From positions 1 through 44,510 of the forward strand of contig CAUFXK010000006.1 in NCBI GenBank assembly GCA_959596495.1: a stretch of 44,510 bases of DNA. The letters run 5' to 3'. Position 1 is the first letter of the stretch; every line of letters starts with the position of its first letter. Of the stretch, positions 1 to 8,516 are shown in pieces. This DNA comes from an uncultured Collinsella sp. Lineage in GTDB: Bacteria; Actinomycetota; Coriobacteriia; Coriobacteriales; Coriobacteriaceae. A program made the translations under genes and the position numbers. The notes beneath the pieces were generated by a model that was given only the letters and a program-made list of their open reading frames with translations, searched no databases and was not told the DNA's origin.

Positions 1-637
1 CCTGCGAGCAGCCGCAGCCGGTGATCTTGGACATGAGCGGGCTGCCGCCGTGGGATTTGGCCACGGTCGTGCCGTCGGTGATCAGGTCCACCTCGCCCGA
101 GACCACTACGGCGCCGCCGGTGTAGCGGGCGAGCGCCACGGCGGCATCGCGGGCGGCGTCGACCGTGTCGGTGGTATCGACACCGCGCACGCGGCTCAGA
201 TCGGCTGCCTCGCCCTCAAGACCCCACAGGCCGGCGAGCGCGATGATCTCGGAGGCGTTGCCGCGCACGATGGCGGGCTTGTACTGCTTGAGTTCGTTTA
301 CCAGCTGGGTGCGCAGGCTGCCAATGCCCAGGCCCACCGGGTCGAGCACCCAGGGCTTGCCGGCGTCGTGTGCCGCCTTGGCCGCGCGGGGAATCGTCTG
401 CTCGTAGATGGGGAAGAGCGTGCCCATGTTGAGATAGATGGCGCCGCCGCCGGCAACGAGTGCCTCGCCCTCGTCGGGTAGATAGACCATGGCGGCCGAA
501 CCGCCCACGGCGAGCTGCGCATTGGCGACAAAGTCGATCGTCACCGTGTTGGTGATGGAGCCGGCCATCGGATTGGTGGCGCGAATCTCCCCCACGGCCT
601 TGATCACGTTTTGCTTAAGCTGTTTCGAATCAATCAC
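1..637 (-). CDS. thiM: Hydroxyethylthiazole kinase ThiM (3' part outside window)
   Basis: It phosphorylates 4-methyl-5-(2-hydroxyethyl)thiazole in the cytoplasm, the thiazole salvage step of thiamine synthesis. About 212 residues are visible and the C-terminus runs off the left edge. I see the family landmarks in order: N-terminal TNPMAGSITNTVTIDFVAN, the glycine-rich GGSAAMVYLP region, WVLDPVGLG, an ATP-site stretch VVVSGEVDLITDGTT, and TGCGCSQ, the catalytic-cysteine loop, right at the edge. The start is GTG at 637 because AAGGAGG sits 5 nt upstream; an ATG just upstream runs into a stop. A TPP riboswitch and a terminator precede it, which fits thiamine salvage. Identification is by recalled family motifs. 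Confidence 0.93.
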   Translation of the reverse strand, partial: MIDSKQLKQNVIKAVGEIRATNPMAGSITNTVTIDFVANAQLAVGGSAAMVYLPDEGEALVAGGGAIYLNMGTLFPIYEQTIPRAAKAAHDAGKPWVLDPVGLGIGSLRTQLVNELKQYKPAIVRGNASEIIALAGLWGLEGEAADLSRVRGVDTTDTVDAARDAAVALARYTGGAVVVSGEVDLITDGTTVAKSHGGSPLMSKITGCGCSQ

Positions 638-659
638 TGCACATGCCTCCTTGGCATAG

Positions 660-690
660 AAAAGGGGCGCTGTGCATAGACAGCGCCCCT
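660..690 (-). terminator. Intrinsic terminator between TPP riboswitch and thiM (attenuator)
   Basis: A perfect 10-bp stem (664-673 with 680-689, GGGGCGCTGT) and 6-nt loop is followed on the minus strand by TTTT. It lies between the riboswitch and the thiM ribosome binding site, the arrangement of a transcriptional attenuator that reads TPP occupancy. The anti-terminator was not modelled. Confidence 0.85.
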
Positions 691-697
691 GTAAAGG

Positions 698-792
698 CGG
701 CATGCTCCCTACGCCAGCATTAACTGACAGGTTCAAAGGATTGGGCCCCATGCCCTCTCAGCCTTGTGGTTTGCACCGCCGGCACTCCCGCA
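698..792 (-). promoter_or_regulatory. TPP riboswitch (THI element)
   Basis: On the minus strand the conserved TPP-aptamer blocks occur in order: GGGAGTGC, GGCTGAGAGGG, CCTTTGAACCTGTCAGTTAA and TGCTGGCGTAGGGAGC. These match the pyrimidine- and pyrophosphate-sensing helices of the THI-box. It is followed by a terminator and then thiM, so thiamine excess should switch thiM off at transcription. The 5' edge is approximate. Confidence 0.95.
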
Positions 793-820
793 TCGAATCT
801 GTTGTTCCCTATACTAGCGC

Positions 821-855
821 ACCTGCCAAATAGGGATAGGTTTATTTTGGCAGGT
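821..855 (+). repeat. 35-bp palindromic mini-repeat, copy 1
   Basis: Arms ACCTGCCAAA and TTTTGGCAGGT enclose AGGGATAGG plus an AT-rich stretch. The copy at 888-922 is the same 35-mer in the opposite orientation with two differences (33/35). The two copies are 32 bp apart, in the gap between the thiM riboswitch and the HAD gene. The loop GGGA(C/T)AGG recurs at 32753-32789 with different arms. No coding content. Confidence 0.85.
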
Positions 856-887
856 AACAACTGGGGCTTTGCGTTTTCCCAGATAAA

Positions 888-922
888 ACCTGCCAAAATA
901 AACCTGTCCCTTTTTGGCAGGT
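888..922 (-). repeat. 35-bp palindromic mini-repeat, copy 2 (inverted)
   Basis: Inverted partner of the 821-855 repeat. On the minus strand it reads ACCTGCCAAAAAGGGACAGG followed by an AT-rich stretch and TTTTGGCAGGT. Two copies facing each other can also fold into one large cruciform. Its end is 40 bp upstream of the HAD start, so it may lie in that gene's 5' untranslated region. Confidence 0.85.
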
Positions 923-962
923 CGGTACAATAGACGGGATTAAGAATGACCGAGGGGACCTT

Positions 963-1871
963 ATGATCAAACTTGTGCTGACCGATATGGACGATACGCT
1001 GATTCCTGCTGGACACGATGGCGCCAGCGACTACGCCATCGAGGGCATTCATGCCATGCAAGCGGCGGGCCTGCATTTTGGCCCGGTTTCGGGTCGCCAG
1101 CCGTCCGCGATGGGCTGGATGTTTCGCAATCGCTCCGAGTGCTTCTCGACCGGTGCGTTTTGCAACGGCCAGGTGATGTTTGTCGATGGCGAGGCGGTTG
1201 CCTCGCGCACAACTGATAACGATGCCCTGATGCGCCTGGCCGACTACCTGGAGCAAGAGACCGACGATACCTATCTGAAGGTCTACCGTCTGGGTGATGA
1301 CTTTTGGGACAACGACGCCTATTGCGTGACAAGCGATCCCGAGCGTGTGCGTCGCGCCATGGAGTCAGGCGGCAACGCGTGGCTCAAGGGCGAAGAGGCT
1401 CCCTGTCGTCCTGTTGTTGACGATGCCCCGGTATACAAGGCGAATATCTGGAGTGCCCGTTCGCGCGAGGAGCTCGCCGAGCTGCGCAAGCGTGTTGCCG
1501 CCGAGGTGCCGGAGCTCTCGCTCGTGTTTCCCAACAACCGCGTGCGCCTGTTCGACGTTCTTCCGACCGGCTGGGACAAGGGCTGTGCTGCGCTGGAGCT
1601 GGCGCGCGCTTTGGGCCTGACGCCCGACGAGGTGGCCGTATTCGGCGATTCCGATAACGATTTGCCCATGATCGATGCCGTTCCCAATTCCGTTGCAGTC
1701 GCCAATGCCAACGAGGCCGTCACGGCTGCCGCGCGCTGGCATATCGGCGCTGCGGCAGACGATGCGGTCGCCGGGGCTCTACATCAGATTGCCGCCTGCG
1801 TCGCGACGGGGGAGATGCCGTCGTTTATGCGTCAGATGGACGCGACGGGTTTCGACGTCACGAACGTCTAG
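963..1871 (+). CDS. HAD-superfamily hydrolase, Cof-like (type IIB cap)
   Basis: Predicted cytoplasmic Mg-dependent phosphatase acting on a sugar phosphate, cofactor phosphate or similar small molecule; the substrate cannot be read from sequence. At 302 residues it has the usual length. HAD motif I is LTDMDDTL (Asp8, nucleophile; Asp10, acid/base), motif II is GPVSGR near 40, motif III is Lys206 in GWDKG, and motif IV is GDSDNDLPM at 228-236. The large insert between motifs II and III is the C2 cap. The next gene, a LysR regulator, starts 10 nt after the stop, so the two are probably cotranscribed. Confidence 0.9.
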   Translation: MIKLVLTDMDDTLIPAGHDGASDYAIEGIHAMQAAGLHFGPVSGRQPSAMGWMFRNRSECFSTGAFCNGQVMFVDGEAVASRTTDNDALMRLADYLEQETDDTYLKVYRLGDDFWDNDAYCVTSDPERVRRAMESGGNAWLKGEEAPCRPVVDDAPVYKANIWSARSREELAELRKRVAAEVPELSLVFPNNRVRLFDVLPTGWDKGCAALELARALGLTPDEVAVFGDSDNDLPMIDAVPNSVAVANANEAVTAAARWHIGAAADDAVAGALHQIAACVATGEMPSFMRQMDATGFDVTNV

Positions 1872-1881
1872 GGAGAAGGCT

Positions 1882-2778
1882 ATGAAGCTTCAGCAGCTCA
1901 GATATGTTGTTAAGGTTGCCGAATGCGGCAGCATCACCGAGGCCTCGCGCCGGCTCTTTGTGTCGCAGCCCTCGATCACCGCGTCGATCCGCGATCTCGA
2001 AAACGAGATGGGTGTGCATATCTTTGAGCGCACCAACAAGGGCGTCATTGTGTCCGAGGAAGGCGAGACCTTCTTGGGCTACGCGCGCCAGGTGCTCGAC
2101 CAGGCCGACCTGCTCGAGGGCAAGTACAAAGGCACGTCCGAGCAGGTGCCGCACTTTAGCGTGAGTTGCCAGCATTATTCCTTTGCCGTTAACGCGTTTG
2201 TTGACGTGATCCGCGAGTTCGATGCCGCGCGTTACGACTTCACCCTGCGCGAGGAGCAGACTCACGAGATTATCGAGGATGTCGCGCATATGAAAAGCGA
2301 ACTGGGCATCCTGTACTTATCTGAGCATAACCGCGAGGTTATCGAGCGCATGCTTGCCGCCAACGAGCTCGTATTCGAGGGGCTTTTCTGCGCTACGCCG
2401 CATGTCTTCGTGTGCGCCGACCATCCACTGGCGGACCATGCCAGCGTGACGCTCGAAGATCTCGAGGACTACCCGTTCCTGTCCTACGAGCAGGGCAGCT
2501 ATAACTCGTTTTACTATTCCGAGGAACTGACCTCGACCTTTGAGCGTCGCAAGAATATCCGCGTGCGTGACCGTGCGACGTTGTTCAACCTAGCTATGGG
2601 CCTTAACGGTTACACGGTGTGTTCGGGCGTGATCAGCCACGAGCTCAACGGGCCGGGTATTATCTCGATTCCGCTCGATGTGGACGAATACATGGAGATC
2701 GGCATTATCACGCGCAAAAATACGACGCTCACGCGCTATGGGCAGGCCTATATCGACGCGATTCGTCAGCATATCTAG
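1882..2778 (+). CDS. LysR-family transcriptional regulator
   Basis: 298-residue DNA-binding regulator with a typical N-terminal winged helix-turn-helix (MKLQQLRYVVKVAECGSI, SQPSITASIRDLE) and a C-terminal periplasmic-binding-protein-like effector domain (from ~90). The ATG at 1882 follows a purine-rich GGGAGAAGG site; an upstream reading-frame extension overlaps the HAD gene and is not used. It lies in an apparent operon with the HAD gene and upstream of the MetE-like gene, whose leader carries a small palindrome at 2854-2863. LysR proteins often control a neighbour, so this gene is a candidate regulator of the methyltransferase; that is inference only. Confidence 0.92.
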   Translation: MKLQQLRYVVKVAECGSITEASRRLFVSQPSITASIRDLENEMGVHIFERTNKGVIVSEEGETFLGYARQVLDQADLLEGKYKGTSEQVPHFSVSCQHYSFAVNAFVDVIREFDAARYDFTLREEQTHEIIEDVAHMKSELGILYLSEHNREVIERMLAANELVFEGLFCATPHVFVCADHPLADHASVTLEDLEDYPFLSYEQGSYNSFYYSEELTSTFERRKNIRVRDRATLFNLAMGLNGYTVCSGVISHELNGPGIISIPLDVDEYMEIGIITRKNTTLTRYGQAYIDAIRQHI

Positions 2779-2853
2779 TTTGTTATGTCTGCCGTGCGCA
2801 TGATGCCGAGCGGCGCGTATTGATATAGCTATTCCCTATGCCAAACCAAAAAT

Positions 2854-2905
2854 AATACGTATTTTACGATGGCTACTTGAGCACTCATACTTTGTCCCGT
2901 TAAAG
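2854..2905 (+). promoter_or_regulatory. Probable promoter/operator region of the MetE-like gene
   Basis: A 10-bp palindrome AATACGTATT (2854-2863) precedes two possible sigma-70 pairs: TTTACG (2863) with CATACT (2886), 17-bp spacer, and TTGAGC (2877) with TTAAAG (2900), 17-bp spacer. Neither matches the consensus well. The low-GC stretch in a GC-rich genome supports a regulatory role. Confidence 0.35.
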
Positions 2906-2930
2906 CATCCACGCAAAAAAGGAGATCAGT

Positions 2931-4064
2931 ATGAGCAAATCCACCCAGCTCAAAGCGCCGTTTCGCGCCGATATCGTCGGCAGCTTTCTTCGTCCGCAGG
3001 CTGTAAAGGACGCCCGTGCCGCCTATGTCGCGGGTAAACTCGACGCTTCCGGCCTTAAGGCCGTCGAGGACGAGGCCATCCGCGACTTAGTGGCCAAGCA
3101 AAAGGCCGCCGGCCTGCAGGTCATCACCGATGGCGAGTTTCGCCGCAGCTACTGGCACCTCGATTTTATGTGGGGGCTGAACGGCGTCGAGCGTCGCACC
3201 TCGCGTACGGGCTATATGTTCCACGATGAGGAGACTACCGCCGACACCGCCGTGGTAACCGGTTCCATTAGCGGCGAGAATCATCCGTTCGTCGAGCACT
3301 TTAAATTTGTCAAGGCGCTCGAGGGGGAGGGCCAGGTCGCACGGCAAACCATTCCGGCGCCGATCCAGACGTTCTCTGAGGTCACGCTCGATCGCTGCGA
3401 TGGCCAGCAGGAGAGCCTGCGCGCCGTCTACAAGACCGACGAAGAGCTCGCCGATGCCATCGCCGCAGTATATCGCACCGTGATTGCCGACCTGTATGCC
3501 GCAGGCTGCCGCAACATTCAATTTGATGACTGCACCTGGGGCATCTATTGCGATACCGACTTTGTGTCCAAGACCGGTATGAGTCCGGTTGACCTGCAAA
3601 AGGTGAGCGAGCTGGGCGTGGCGCTCAACAATGCTGCCATCGCGGGCAAGCCCGACGATTTGGTCATCAACACGCATGTATGCCGCGGCAACTACCACTC
3701 CACCTACGCTTTTGAAGGCGGCTACAATCCCATCGCTCCATATCTGTTTGCGCATGAGGACGTCGACGCTTTCTATCTGGAGTTCGACACGCCGCGCGCC
3801 GGTGGTTTTGAGCCGCTCAAGTACGTTGCCCCGGGCAAGAAGGTCGTGCTGGGCTTGGTAACCACCAAGGCGGCAGAGCTCGAGAACGAGGATGTTATCG
3901 TCGAGCGCATCCGCGAAGCCGCAAAGTACGTGCCGCTCGAGAACCTGTACCTGTCGCCCCAGTGTGGCTTTGCCAGCTGCGAGATTGGCAACAAGCTGAC
4001 TGAGGACGAACAGTGGGCAAAGATCGCGCTGGTCAAGCGCATTGCCGAGCGCGTTTGGAAATAG
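2931..4064 (+). CDS. Cobalamin-independent methionine synthase-like methyltransferase (YxjG/YxjH type)
   Basis: 377-residue protein matching the C-terminal, catalytic half of MetE, the stand-alone form seen in Bacillus YxjG/YxjH and archaeal MetE. It should transfer a methyl group to homocysteine or a related thiol through zinc. The N-terminal RADIVGSFLRP and VITDGEFRR signatures are clear, and the zinc ligands are visible as His-x-Cys in NTHVCRGN and Cys in LSPQCGFAS. The start has GGAGA 6 nt upstream. It lacks the N-terminal folate-binding half of full MetE, so the physiological methyl donor is uncertain. It is monocistronic, between a LysR gene and uraA. Confidence 0.88.
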   Translation: MSKSTQLKAPFRADIVGSFLRPQAVKDARAAYVAGKLDASGLKAVEDEAIRDLVAKQKAAGLQVITDGEFRRSYWHLDFMWGLNGVERRTSRTGYMFHDEETTADTAVVTGSISGENHPFVEHFKFVKALEGEGQVARQTIPAPIQTFSEVTLDRCDGQQESLRAVYKTDEELADAIAAVYRTVIADLYAAGCRNIQFDDCTWGIYCDTDFVSKTGMSPVDLQKVSELGVALNNAAIAGKPDDLVINTHVCRGNYHSTYAFEGGYNPIAPYLFAHEDVDAFYLEFDTPRAGGFEPLKYVAPGKKVVLGLVTTKAAELENEDVIVERIREAAKYVPLENLYLSPQCGFASCEIGNKLTEDEQWAKIALVKRIAERVWK

Positions 4065-4186
4065 CGCTAGCGTTTGCAGGTGGCGGCGCGTGCGAGACGT
4101 GGCGTATCGCGTACAATGGTTCGGATCGTATCGTTCGGGCAGGTTATCCGATATGCCTGATCGCCCTTCCATTCGAAAGGACTTCC

Positions 4187-5521
4187 ATGTCCCAGTCTTC
4201 GACACCCGCCGTCACCGATGCCATCTACGATGCATCGTCGCTCGGTCGCCCGCGCATGTTTTTGCTCGGCCTACAGCACCTGTTTGCCATGTTTGGTGCC
4301 ACGGTGCTGGTGCCCGTGCTCACTGGTCTCTCGGTTTCGGCAACGCTTTTGTTTGCCGGCTTGGGCACGCTGCTGTTCCATTTCCTGTCGCGCGGTAAGG
4401 TCCCCGCATTCTTGGGCTCATCGTTTGCCTTTATTGCCGGTTATGCTGCCATTGCACCCAACGGCGAGGCCGAGCTATTGCCTTACGCTTGTCTGGGCGT
4501 TGCCTGCGCCGGATTGCTCTATCCGGTGCTCGCGGCGCTCTTCCGTGCGTTTGGTGCCAAGCGCGTCATGCGCTTCTTCCCGCCGGTGGTGACGGGCCCC
4601 ATCGTCATTTCGATCGGTCTGATCCTGGCAAGCTCCGCTATTGCCAACTGCCAGACCAACTGGCTCGTTGCCGTGGTTGCCGTCGCCGTAATCGTCATCT
4701 GCAATATTTGGGGTCGCGGCATGGTCAAGATTGTGCCGATTTTGCTGGGCGTTGTGGTGAGCTATGCCGTTGCGACCGCGCTGGGCGAGGTCGATTTTTC
4801 GGGCGTTGCCGCCGCTCCCTGGGTTGGCTTGCCCGTCGTGTGGGACAACACAGTGTTTGCACTCTTTGGGCCGCAGTTTGATAGCGGCCTCGCCACGACG
4901 GCCATCATCACTATCATGCCGCTGGCCTTCGCAACCATGATCGAGCATATCGGTGATATCTCCGCTATTGGCTCCACTTGCGAGCGTAACTACATCGCCG
5001 ATCCCGGCCTGCATCGCACGCTGCTCGGCGATGGCCTTGCCACGATTCTGGCTTCGCTCTTTGGTGCTCCGGCCAACACTACCTATGGCGAGAACACCGG
5101 CGTGCTTGCTCTGACGCGTGTGTTCGACCCGCGCGTGATTCGCATTGCCGCGTGCTGCGCCATCGTGCTTTCGTTCTGCCCCAAGTTCGCGGCCGTCATT
5201 GCGGCCATGCCGGCGTGTGTAATCGGCGGCGTGTCGCTCGTGCTCTATGGCATGATCAGTGCCGTGGGCGTACGCAACCTTATCGAAAACCAGGTCGATT
5301 TCCAGAACAACCGCAACGTGCTGGTGGCAGCTCTGGTGCTCGTGCTTTCGCTCGGCATTGCCTATAGCACCGCCGGTGCCATCGTGCTGGAGCTGGGCGG
5401 CGTGACGATTTCGCTTTCCGGCCTTGCCGTGGGCTCGCTGGTGGGTATCGTGCTCAACGCGATTCTGCCGGGTAACGACTTTGAGTTTGATGTCTCCGAG
5501 CTCGAGGAGTCCACCGAATAG
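4187..5521 (+). CDS. uraA: Uracil permease, NCS2 family (UraA-like)
   Basis: 444-residue inner-membrane nucleobase:proton symporter with about 14 hydrophobic segments. Early residues LGLQHLFAMFGATVLVP are the NCS2 signature. The substrate-site region PLAFATMIEHIGD and the TTYGENTGVLALTR motif match UraA, which imports uracil, better than xanthine or purine carriers. ATG at 4187 has GAAAGGA 5 nt upstream; a longer frame begins inside the preceding gene and is not used. The C-terminus is short and acidic. The gene ends 21 bp before a strong bidirectional terminator. No PyrR-type leader was recognised. Confidence 0.92.
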   Translation: MSQSSTPAVTDAIYDASSLGRPRMFLLGLQHLFAMFGATVLVPVLTGLSVSATLLFAGLGTLLFHFLSRGKVPAFLGSSFAFIAGYAAIAPNGEAELLPYACLGVACAGLLYPVLAALFRAFGAKRVMRFFPPVVTGPIVISIGLILASSAIANCQTNWLVAVVAVAVIVICNIWGRGMVKIVPILLGVVVSYAVATALGEVDFSGVAAAPWVGLPVVWDNTVFALFGPQFDSGLATTAIITIMPLAFATMIEHIGDISAIGSTCERNYIADPGLHRTLLGDGLATILASLFGAPANTTYGENTGVLALTRVFDPRVIRIAACCAIVLSFCPKFAAVIAAMPACVIGGVSLVLYGMISAVGVRNLIENQVDFQNNRNVLVAALVLVLSLGIAYSTAGAIVLELGGVTISLSGLAVGSLVGIVLNAILPGNDFEFDVSELEESTE

Positions 5522-5540
5522 CGGCTGTGTCCAAATCAGT

Positions 5541-5584
5541 TAAAAAAGCCGGCCATGCGTCCGATGCGCATGGCCGGCTTTTTA
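5541..5584. terminator. Bidirectional terminator between uraA and the esterase
   Basis: A 12-bp GC-rich stem (GCCGGCCATGCG, 5548-5559, with 5567-5578) has A-runs on the left and T-runs on the right, so it can end the convergent uraA (+) and esterase (-) transcripts. Confidence 0.9.
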
Positions 5585-6247
5585 GTGCGCAAGAACCCAG
5601 TGGATGCCGCGCGCCATGCGCAGGCCGGTTTGGGCAAAGTGGTTGCCGGGGTTGAGCTCCAGCATTGTTGGAATGTCACGCTCGATAAACAGCTCTTCCA
5701 TCGCGCGCGTATCGTCGAGCACGTGCCGCATCATGCGGTTGGGCGTCTTGGTTTCCTTTTTGCCGAGTGACAGATAGACGGCCTGTGGGTTGCCGGCAAA
5801 AGGGGCCGTGCTGGCGCGATCGACAAAGTCGGGAAACCACAACGACCCCGATGCGCTTGCGGCGCGGCTAAAGGCGTCGGTTTGCCAGAGGGACCAGAGC
5901 GCGAAGAGGCCCGCGAGCGAGTAGCCGGCAATGCCGCGCCAGGTGGGCGGCTGAGGAAGCGACGACTCGGCCTCTGGGATTATCCAGTTCAACAGCTCAT
6001 CGAGAAATCCGGATGCCTGACCGCCAAAGGGCTCGGCATCGCGCACGGTTCCGTCGCATCCCCAGGGGCTCAGCTCGCGATTCCAGTTGAGGCTGCCAAT
6101 GCCGACAAGCGTGAAGGGCGGGCAGTTGAGCTCTCGGCAGCGTTCATAAACCTCCGTGCCGTCGCCCATGACCACGGGAAGATAGATGACTGGTGCGCTT
6201 TCGGCATGCTGTGCATGAACGGTTATCTGCTTTTGATGCGCTTCCAT
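5582..6247 (-). CDS. Alpha/beta-hydrolase fold esterase (enterochelin esterase/IroE-like)
   Basis: 221-residue predicted cytoplasmic esterase. The nucleophile elbow GYSLAG puts the catalytic serine near residue 110, and PGNHFAQTG near the C-terminus supplies the probable catalytic histidine. The arrangement resembles the putative-esterase family that includes Fes/IroE and D-esterases. The substrate is unknown, and no siderophore genes are nearby. ATG at 6247 is preferred over a longer frame because the extra 16 residues look non-coding; the ribosome site GAGAAG is weak. It is convergent with uraA and follows the duplicated surface-protein genes on the same strand. Confidence 0.8.
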   Translation of the reverse strand: MEAHQKQITVHAQHAESAPVIYLPVVMGDGTEVYERCRELNCPPFTLVGIGSLNWNRELSPWGCDGTVRDAEPFGGQASGFLDELLNWIIPEAESSLPQPPTWRGIAGYSLAGLFALWSLWQTDAFSRAASASGSLWFPDFVDRASTAPFAGNPQAVYLSLGKKETKTPNRMMRHVLDDTRAMEELFIERDIPTMLELNPGNHFAQTGLRMARGIHWVLAH

Positions 6248-6356
6248 GACGGGCTTCTCTCGGCGTTGTGATATCGACGGCCCCCATTGTCGCACGCCGG
6301 CTCATGCAGGTTGGGCTAGACCAAAGACAATCTCGTGCATACCCTGCGGACGCATA

Positions 6357-6400
6357 TGGAAAACGCCACCGCCGGAGGGGAGCTCGGCGGTGGCGTTGTT
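6357..6400 (-). terminator. Terminator after surface protein gene 1
   Basis: A perfect 12-bp stem AACGCCACCGCC (6362-6373) with 6386-6397 is followed on the minus strand by TTTTCC. It separates the surface protein gene from the esterase gene. Confidence 0.85.
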
Positions 6401-6454
6401 AAACGGTGCTGGGACTCGGGGCCTTCGCGGGAGCTGCCATGTGCGCAGAGGCGT

Positions 6455-8245
6455 CTAAGAGCGCTTGCGGCTCGCCATGGTGCCTGCGGCGATAGCGGCT
6501 GTTCCCGCAAGGACGGTTGCCACGATGGCCGCACCCGAGGTGTCGCCGGTTGCCGCGAGCACGCCGGTAGTCTTGGCTTTCGTGATTGAAGCCGCAACGG
6601 CCTTGGTCGGCTTTGAGCCCTCAGGCTTGGGGTTCTGCTTGGACTCCGCGGGCTTGCTTTCTGCGGGCTTGGTCTCGTCGGGCTTGGGGTCTTCCGGCTT
6701 GGCTACCTCGGGAGGTGCGATGACCATGCTCTTGGCGACAGCTTCGTTATAGGGGGAGTCGATCACAGCGTCGCCCGTGCCGATGGCTTGGCCTGCCTCG
6801 TAGATGCCGTCACGGAGCTTGCGATAGTCAATGACCTTGCCGCCTTCGGGCGTCTGGATGGCGGCGTTCTCAATCTTGATGGTGCCGATTGTCTTGCCGT
6901 CAGCGCTCATGGCACGGGCAAAGATTGCCGCTGTATCTCCTTCGGCCGTTACCTTGCTGCGGATGATCGAGATGACTGCGGGTGTGACGCCCTCGCTGGT
7001 CTGGGCGATGATGCCGATGTTCTCGCCTTGGGGCTCGGGGCTCGTCTCACCATCTTGGCTTTCGCTGTAGGGGATGGGGCCGTCGCCGTTCTCGACATAG
7101 CGGGCTATGGCCTTGACAACGGAGTCGCTGATGTAGATGTGGCCACCCTCCTCGTTGGGTCGATCGTTTCTGGTGGAGAATGCAGCCGAAACCTCGCCTT
7201 CCGCAAACGCGTCCACGGTGGAGCCGTTCTTGACGACGATATCGTCTTGGTAGGTGAAGAGGGCAATGGCGTCACCGTATCTGCCTTTACTTGCGCGGAC
7301 TGTCACGTTTGCATGATCGAGTGTGATGCCCTTGTGGGCATAGACGCCATATTCAACACCGTTTGCGTTGAGGGAGGCGTTTGTGGCTGCGAGGCTGCCC
7401 TTGGCCTCGACGGCGGCGTCTTTCTCGGAGCTCGCCTTGACCTGGCTGCCGTCCGAGATATTGATGTTGCCGCCGCTCCAAATGGCCTCACCATCGGCTG
7501 AGCTTGCCTCGACTGTGCCGCCACCCTTGATGGTGAGGTTCTTGTCGGTTCCGATACCCTTGTCCTTGGTAGCCCTGGCGGTGACGGCCCCGCTGTCGTC
7601 AATCGTGATATTGCCGTTTGCCCTGATGCCATCCGATACGCCCGTGGCGTTGACGTTGCCCGAACCTTTGATAGCGAGATCGCCCTCGGCGTCGATGGCA
7701 TCAAACCCAGCGCTCGTGGCGTTGACGGATCCGGCTCCGTCGATGTTGATATTACCCGTGGAGAGGATAGCGTCCTCAGTAGATGTCACGCTGAGCGTGC
7801 TGCCCGCGTCGCCTTGGATATTGAGCTCGGCGTTCTCATTCTTGCCATGAGAAGCCTTGATGCCTTCGATCCAGTCGGCAGTGACGATGTTGTTTCCCGA
7901 GTAATTCACGTTGAGCTTGCCTGCGGCCTGGATCTCGCCGCCGTTATAGTTGTTGAGCTTCAAGTCGTCGGCGCCGTCCCACGACCAGGTGCCGGTCTCG
8001 TCGCCCGCCGCAGTGCCGGCGTTGTATTTGGTTTCGCCGACCTTGACCCATTCCGCCGCGAGCGAGACGCTCGGCATGAGCAGCGAGCTCACCGTGAGCG
8101 CGCACACGGCGCCTACGACGATGCGGCGCGTCACGCGGCGCCAGCTGCCGTGCGCGAGTCCTATGCGACGGCGAACGTCGGGTTCGGCAACATGGGTTCC
8201 GGCGGTAGTGTCATTGCGTTTGGGGGTCGTGAACAAGGCTGCCAT
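6455..8245 (-). CDS. Cell-wall-anchored beta-helix surface protein, paralog 1
   Basis: 596-residue secreted protein. The N-terminus has a basic region with RRVTRRI, a hydrophobic segment and an Ala-rich cleavage site (VSLAAEW), i.e. a long signal peptide. The middle is a run of imperfect ~24-residue units of the form GNINIDGAGSVNATS and AIDAEGDLAIKGSG, expected to form a parallel beta-helix. Then follows a Pro/Lys/Glu-rich wall-spanning segment, LAATGD (a sortase motif in place of LPXTG), a hydrophobic segment and RKRS. It should be covalently attached to peptidoglycan and exposed. The start at 8245 has GGGAG upstream. It is the downstream product of a tandem duplication with the gene at 8517; ligand unknown. 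Confidence 0.85.
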   Translation of the reverse strand: MAALFTTPKRNDTTAGTHVAEPDVRRRIGLAHGSWRRVTRRIVVGAVCALTVSSLLMPSVSLAAEWVKVGETKYNAGTAAGDETGTWSWDGADDLKLNNYNGGEIQAAGKLNVNYSGNNIVTADWIEGIKASHGKNENAELNIQGDAGSTLSVTSTEDAILSTGNINIDGAGSVNATSAGFDAIDAEGDLAIKGSGNVNATGVSDGIRANGNITIDDSGAVTARATKDKGIGTDKNLTIKGGGTVEASSADGEAIWSGGNINISDGSQVKASSEKDAAVEAKGSLAATNASLNANGVEYGVYAHKGITLDHANVTVRASKGRYGDAIALFTYQDDIVVKNGSTVDAFAEGEVSAAFSTRNDRPNEEGGHIYISDSVVKAIARYVENGDGPIPYSESQDGETSPEPQGENIGIIAQTSEGVTPAVISIIRSKVTAEGDTAAIFARAMSADGKTIGTIKIENAAIQTPEGGKVIDYRKLRDGIYEAGQAIGTGDAVIDSPYNEAVAKSMVIAPPEVAKPEDPKPDETKPAESKPAESKQNPKPEGSKPTKAVAASITKAKTTGVLAATGDTSGAAIVATVLAGTAAIAAGTMASRKRS

Positions 8246-8345
8246 GGTTGCTCCCGTTCTCATAGGGCCTATACGGCTAGGTTCAGCGTATCTGCTGGAT
8301 GTTGCCGGCGGTAGTGCCGTTTGGAGGGCAAAATGGCCAAAATGG
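8246..8345 (-). promoter_or_regulatory. Conserved 5' leader of surface gene 1
   Basis: The ~100 nt upstream of the start match the leader of paralog 2 (10290-10388) closely, including CCAAACGGCACTACCGCCGG and TAGGCCCTATGAG. This block probably contains the promoter and untranslated region. I could not assign it to a known riboswitch, and no good -35/-10 pair stands out. Confidence 0.5.
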
Positions 8346-8384
8346 GGGAGAAATAGGCCGCACGCCGGCGCAGGGACTGACGCT

Positions 8385-8424
8385 AAAAGAAAAGCGCGGG
8401 GCCGCATGGCGACTCCGCGCTTTA
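8385..8424 (-). terminator. Terminator copied with the duplicated surface-gene unit
   Basis: Stem AAAGCGCGG (8391-8399) with 8415-8423 and a T-rich tail on the minus strand. It corresponds to the terminator at 10426-10472 behind the purine permease and now also serves the gene at 8517. Confidence 0.8.
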
Positions 8425-8450
8425 TTGTTCAGCTTTTGCAGCCTTGCCCT

Positions 8451-8495
8451 TACGCTACGAAGAAGTAGACGGGGAAGGCAAGGGCTGCGATCCAC
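8451..8495 (-). pseudogene. Duplicated 3'-end remnant of the purine permease gene
   Basis: These 45 bp match 10498-10542, the last ~15 codons of the permease, at about 42 of 45 positions and in the same orientation; the reading IAALAF(L/P)VYFFVA is kept. Nothing else of the permease is present. The fragment sits just upstream of the copied terminator and leader of paralog 1, so it marks the end of the tandem duplication that made the two surface genes. Confidence 0.85.
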
Positions 8496-8516
8496 CCGTC
8501 CTGTGCGAAAAAGTGT

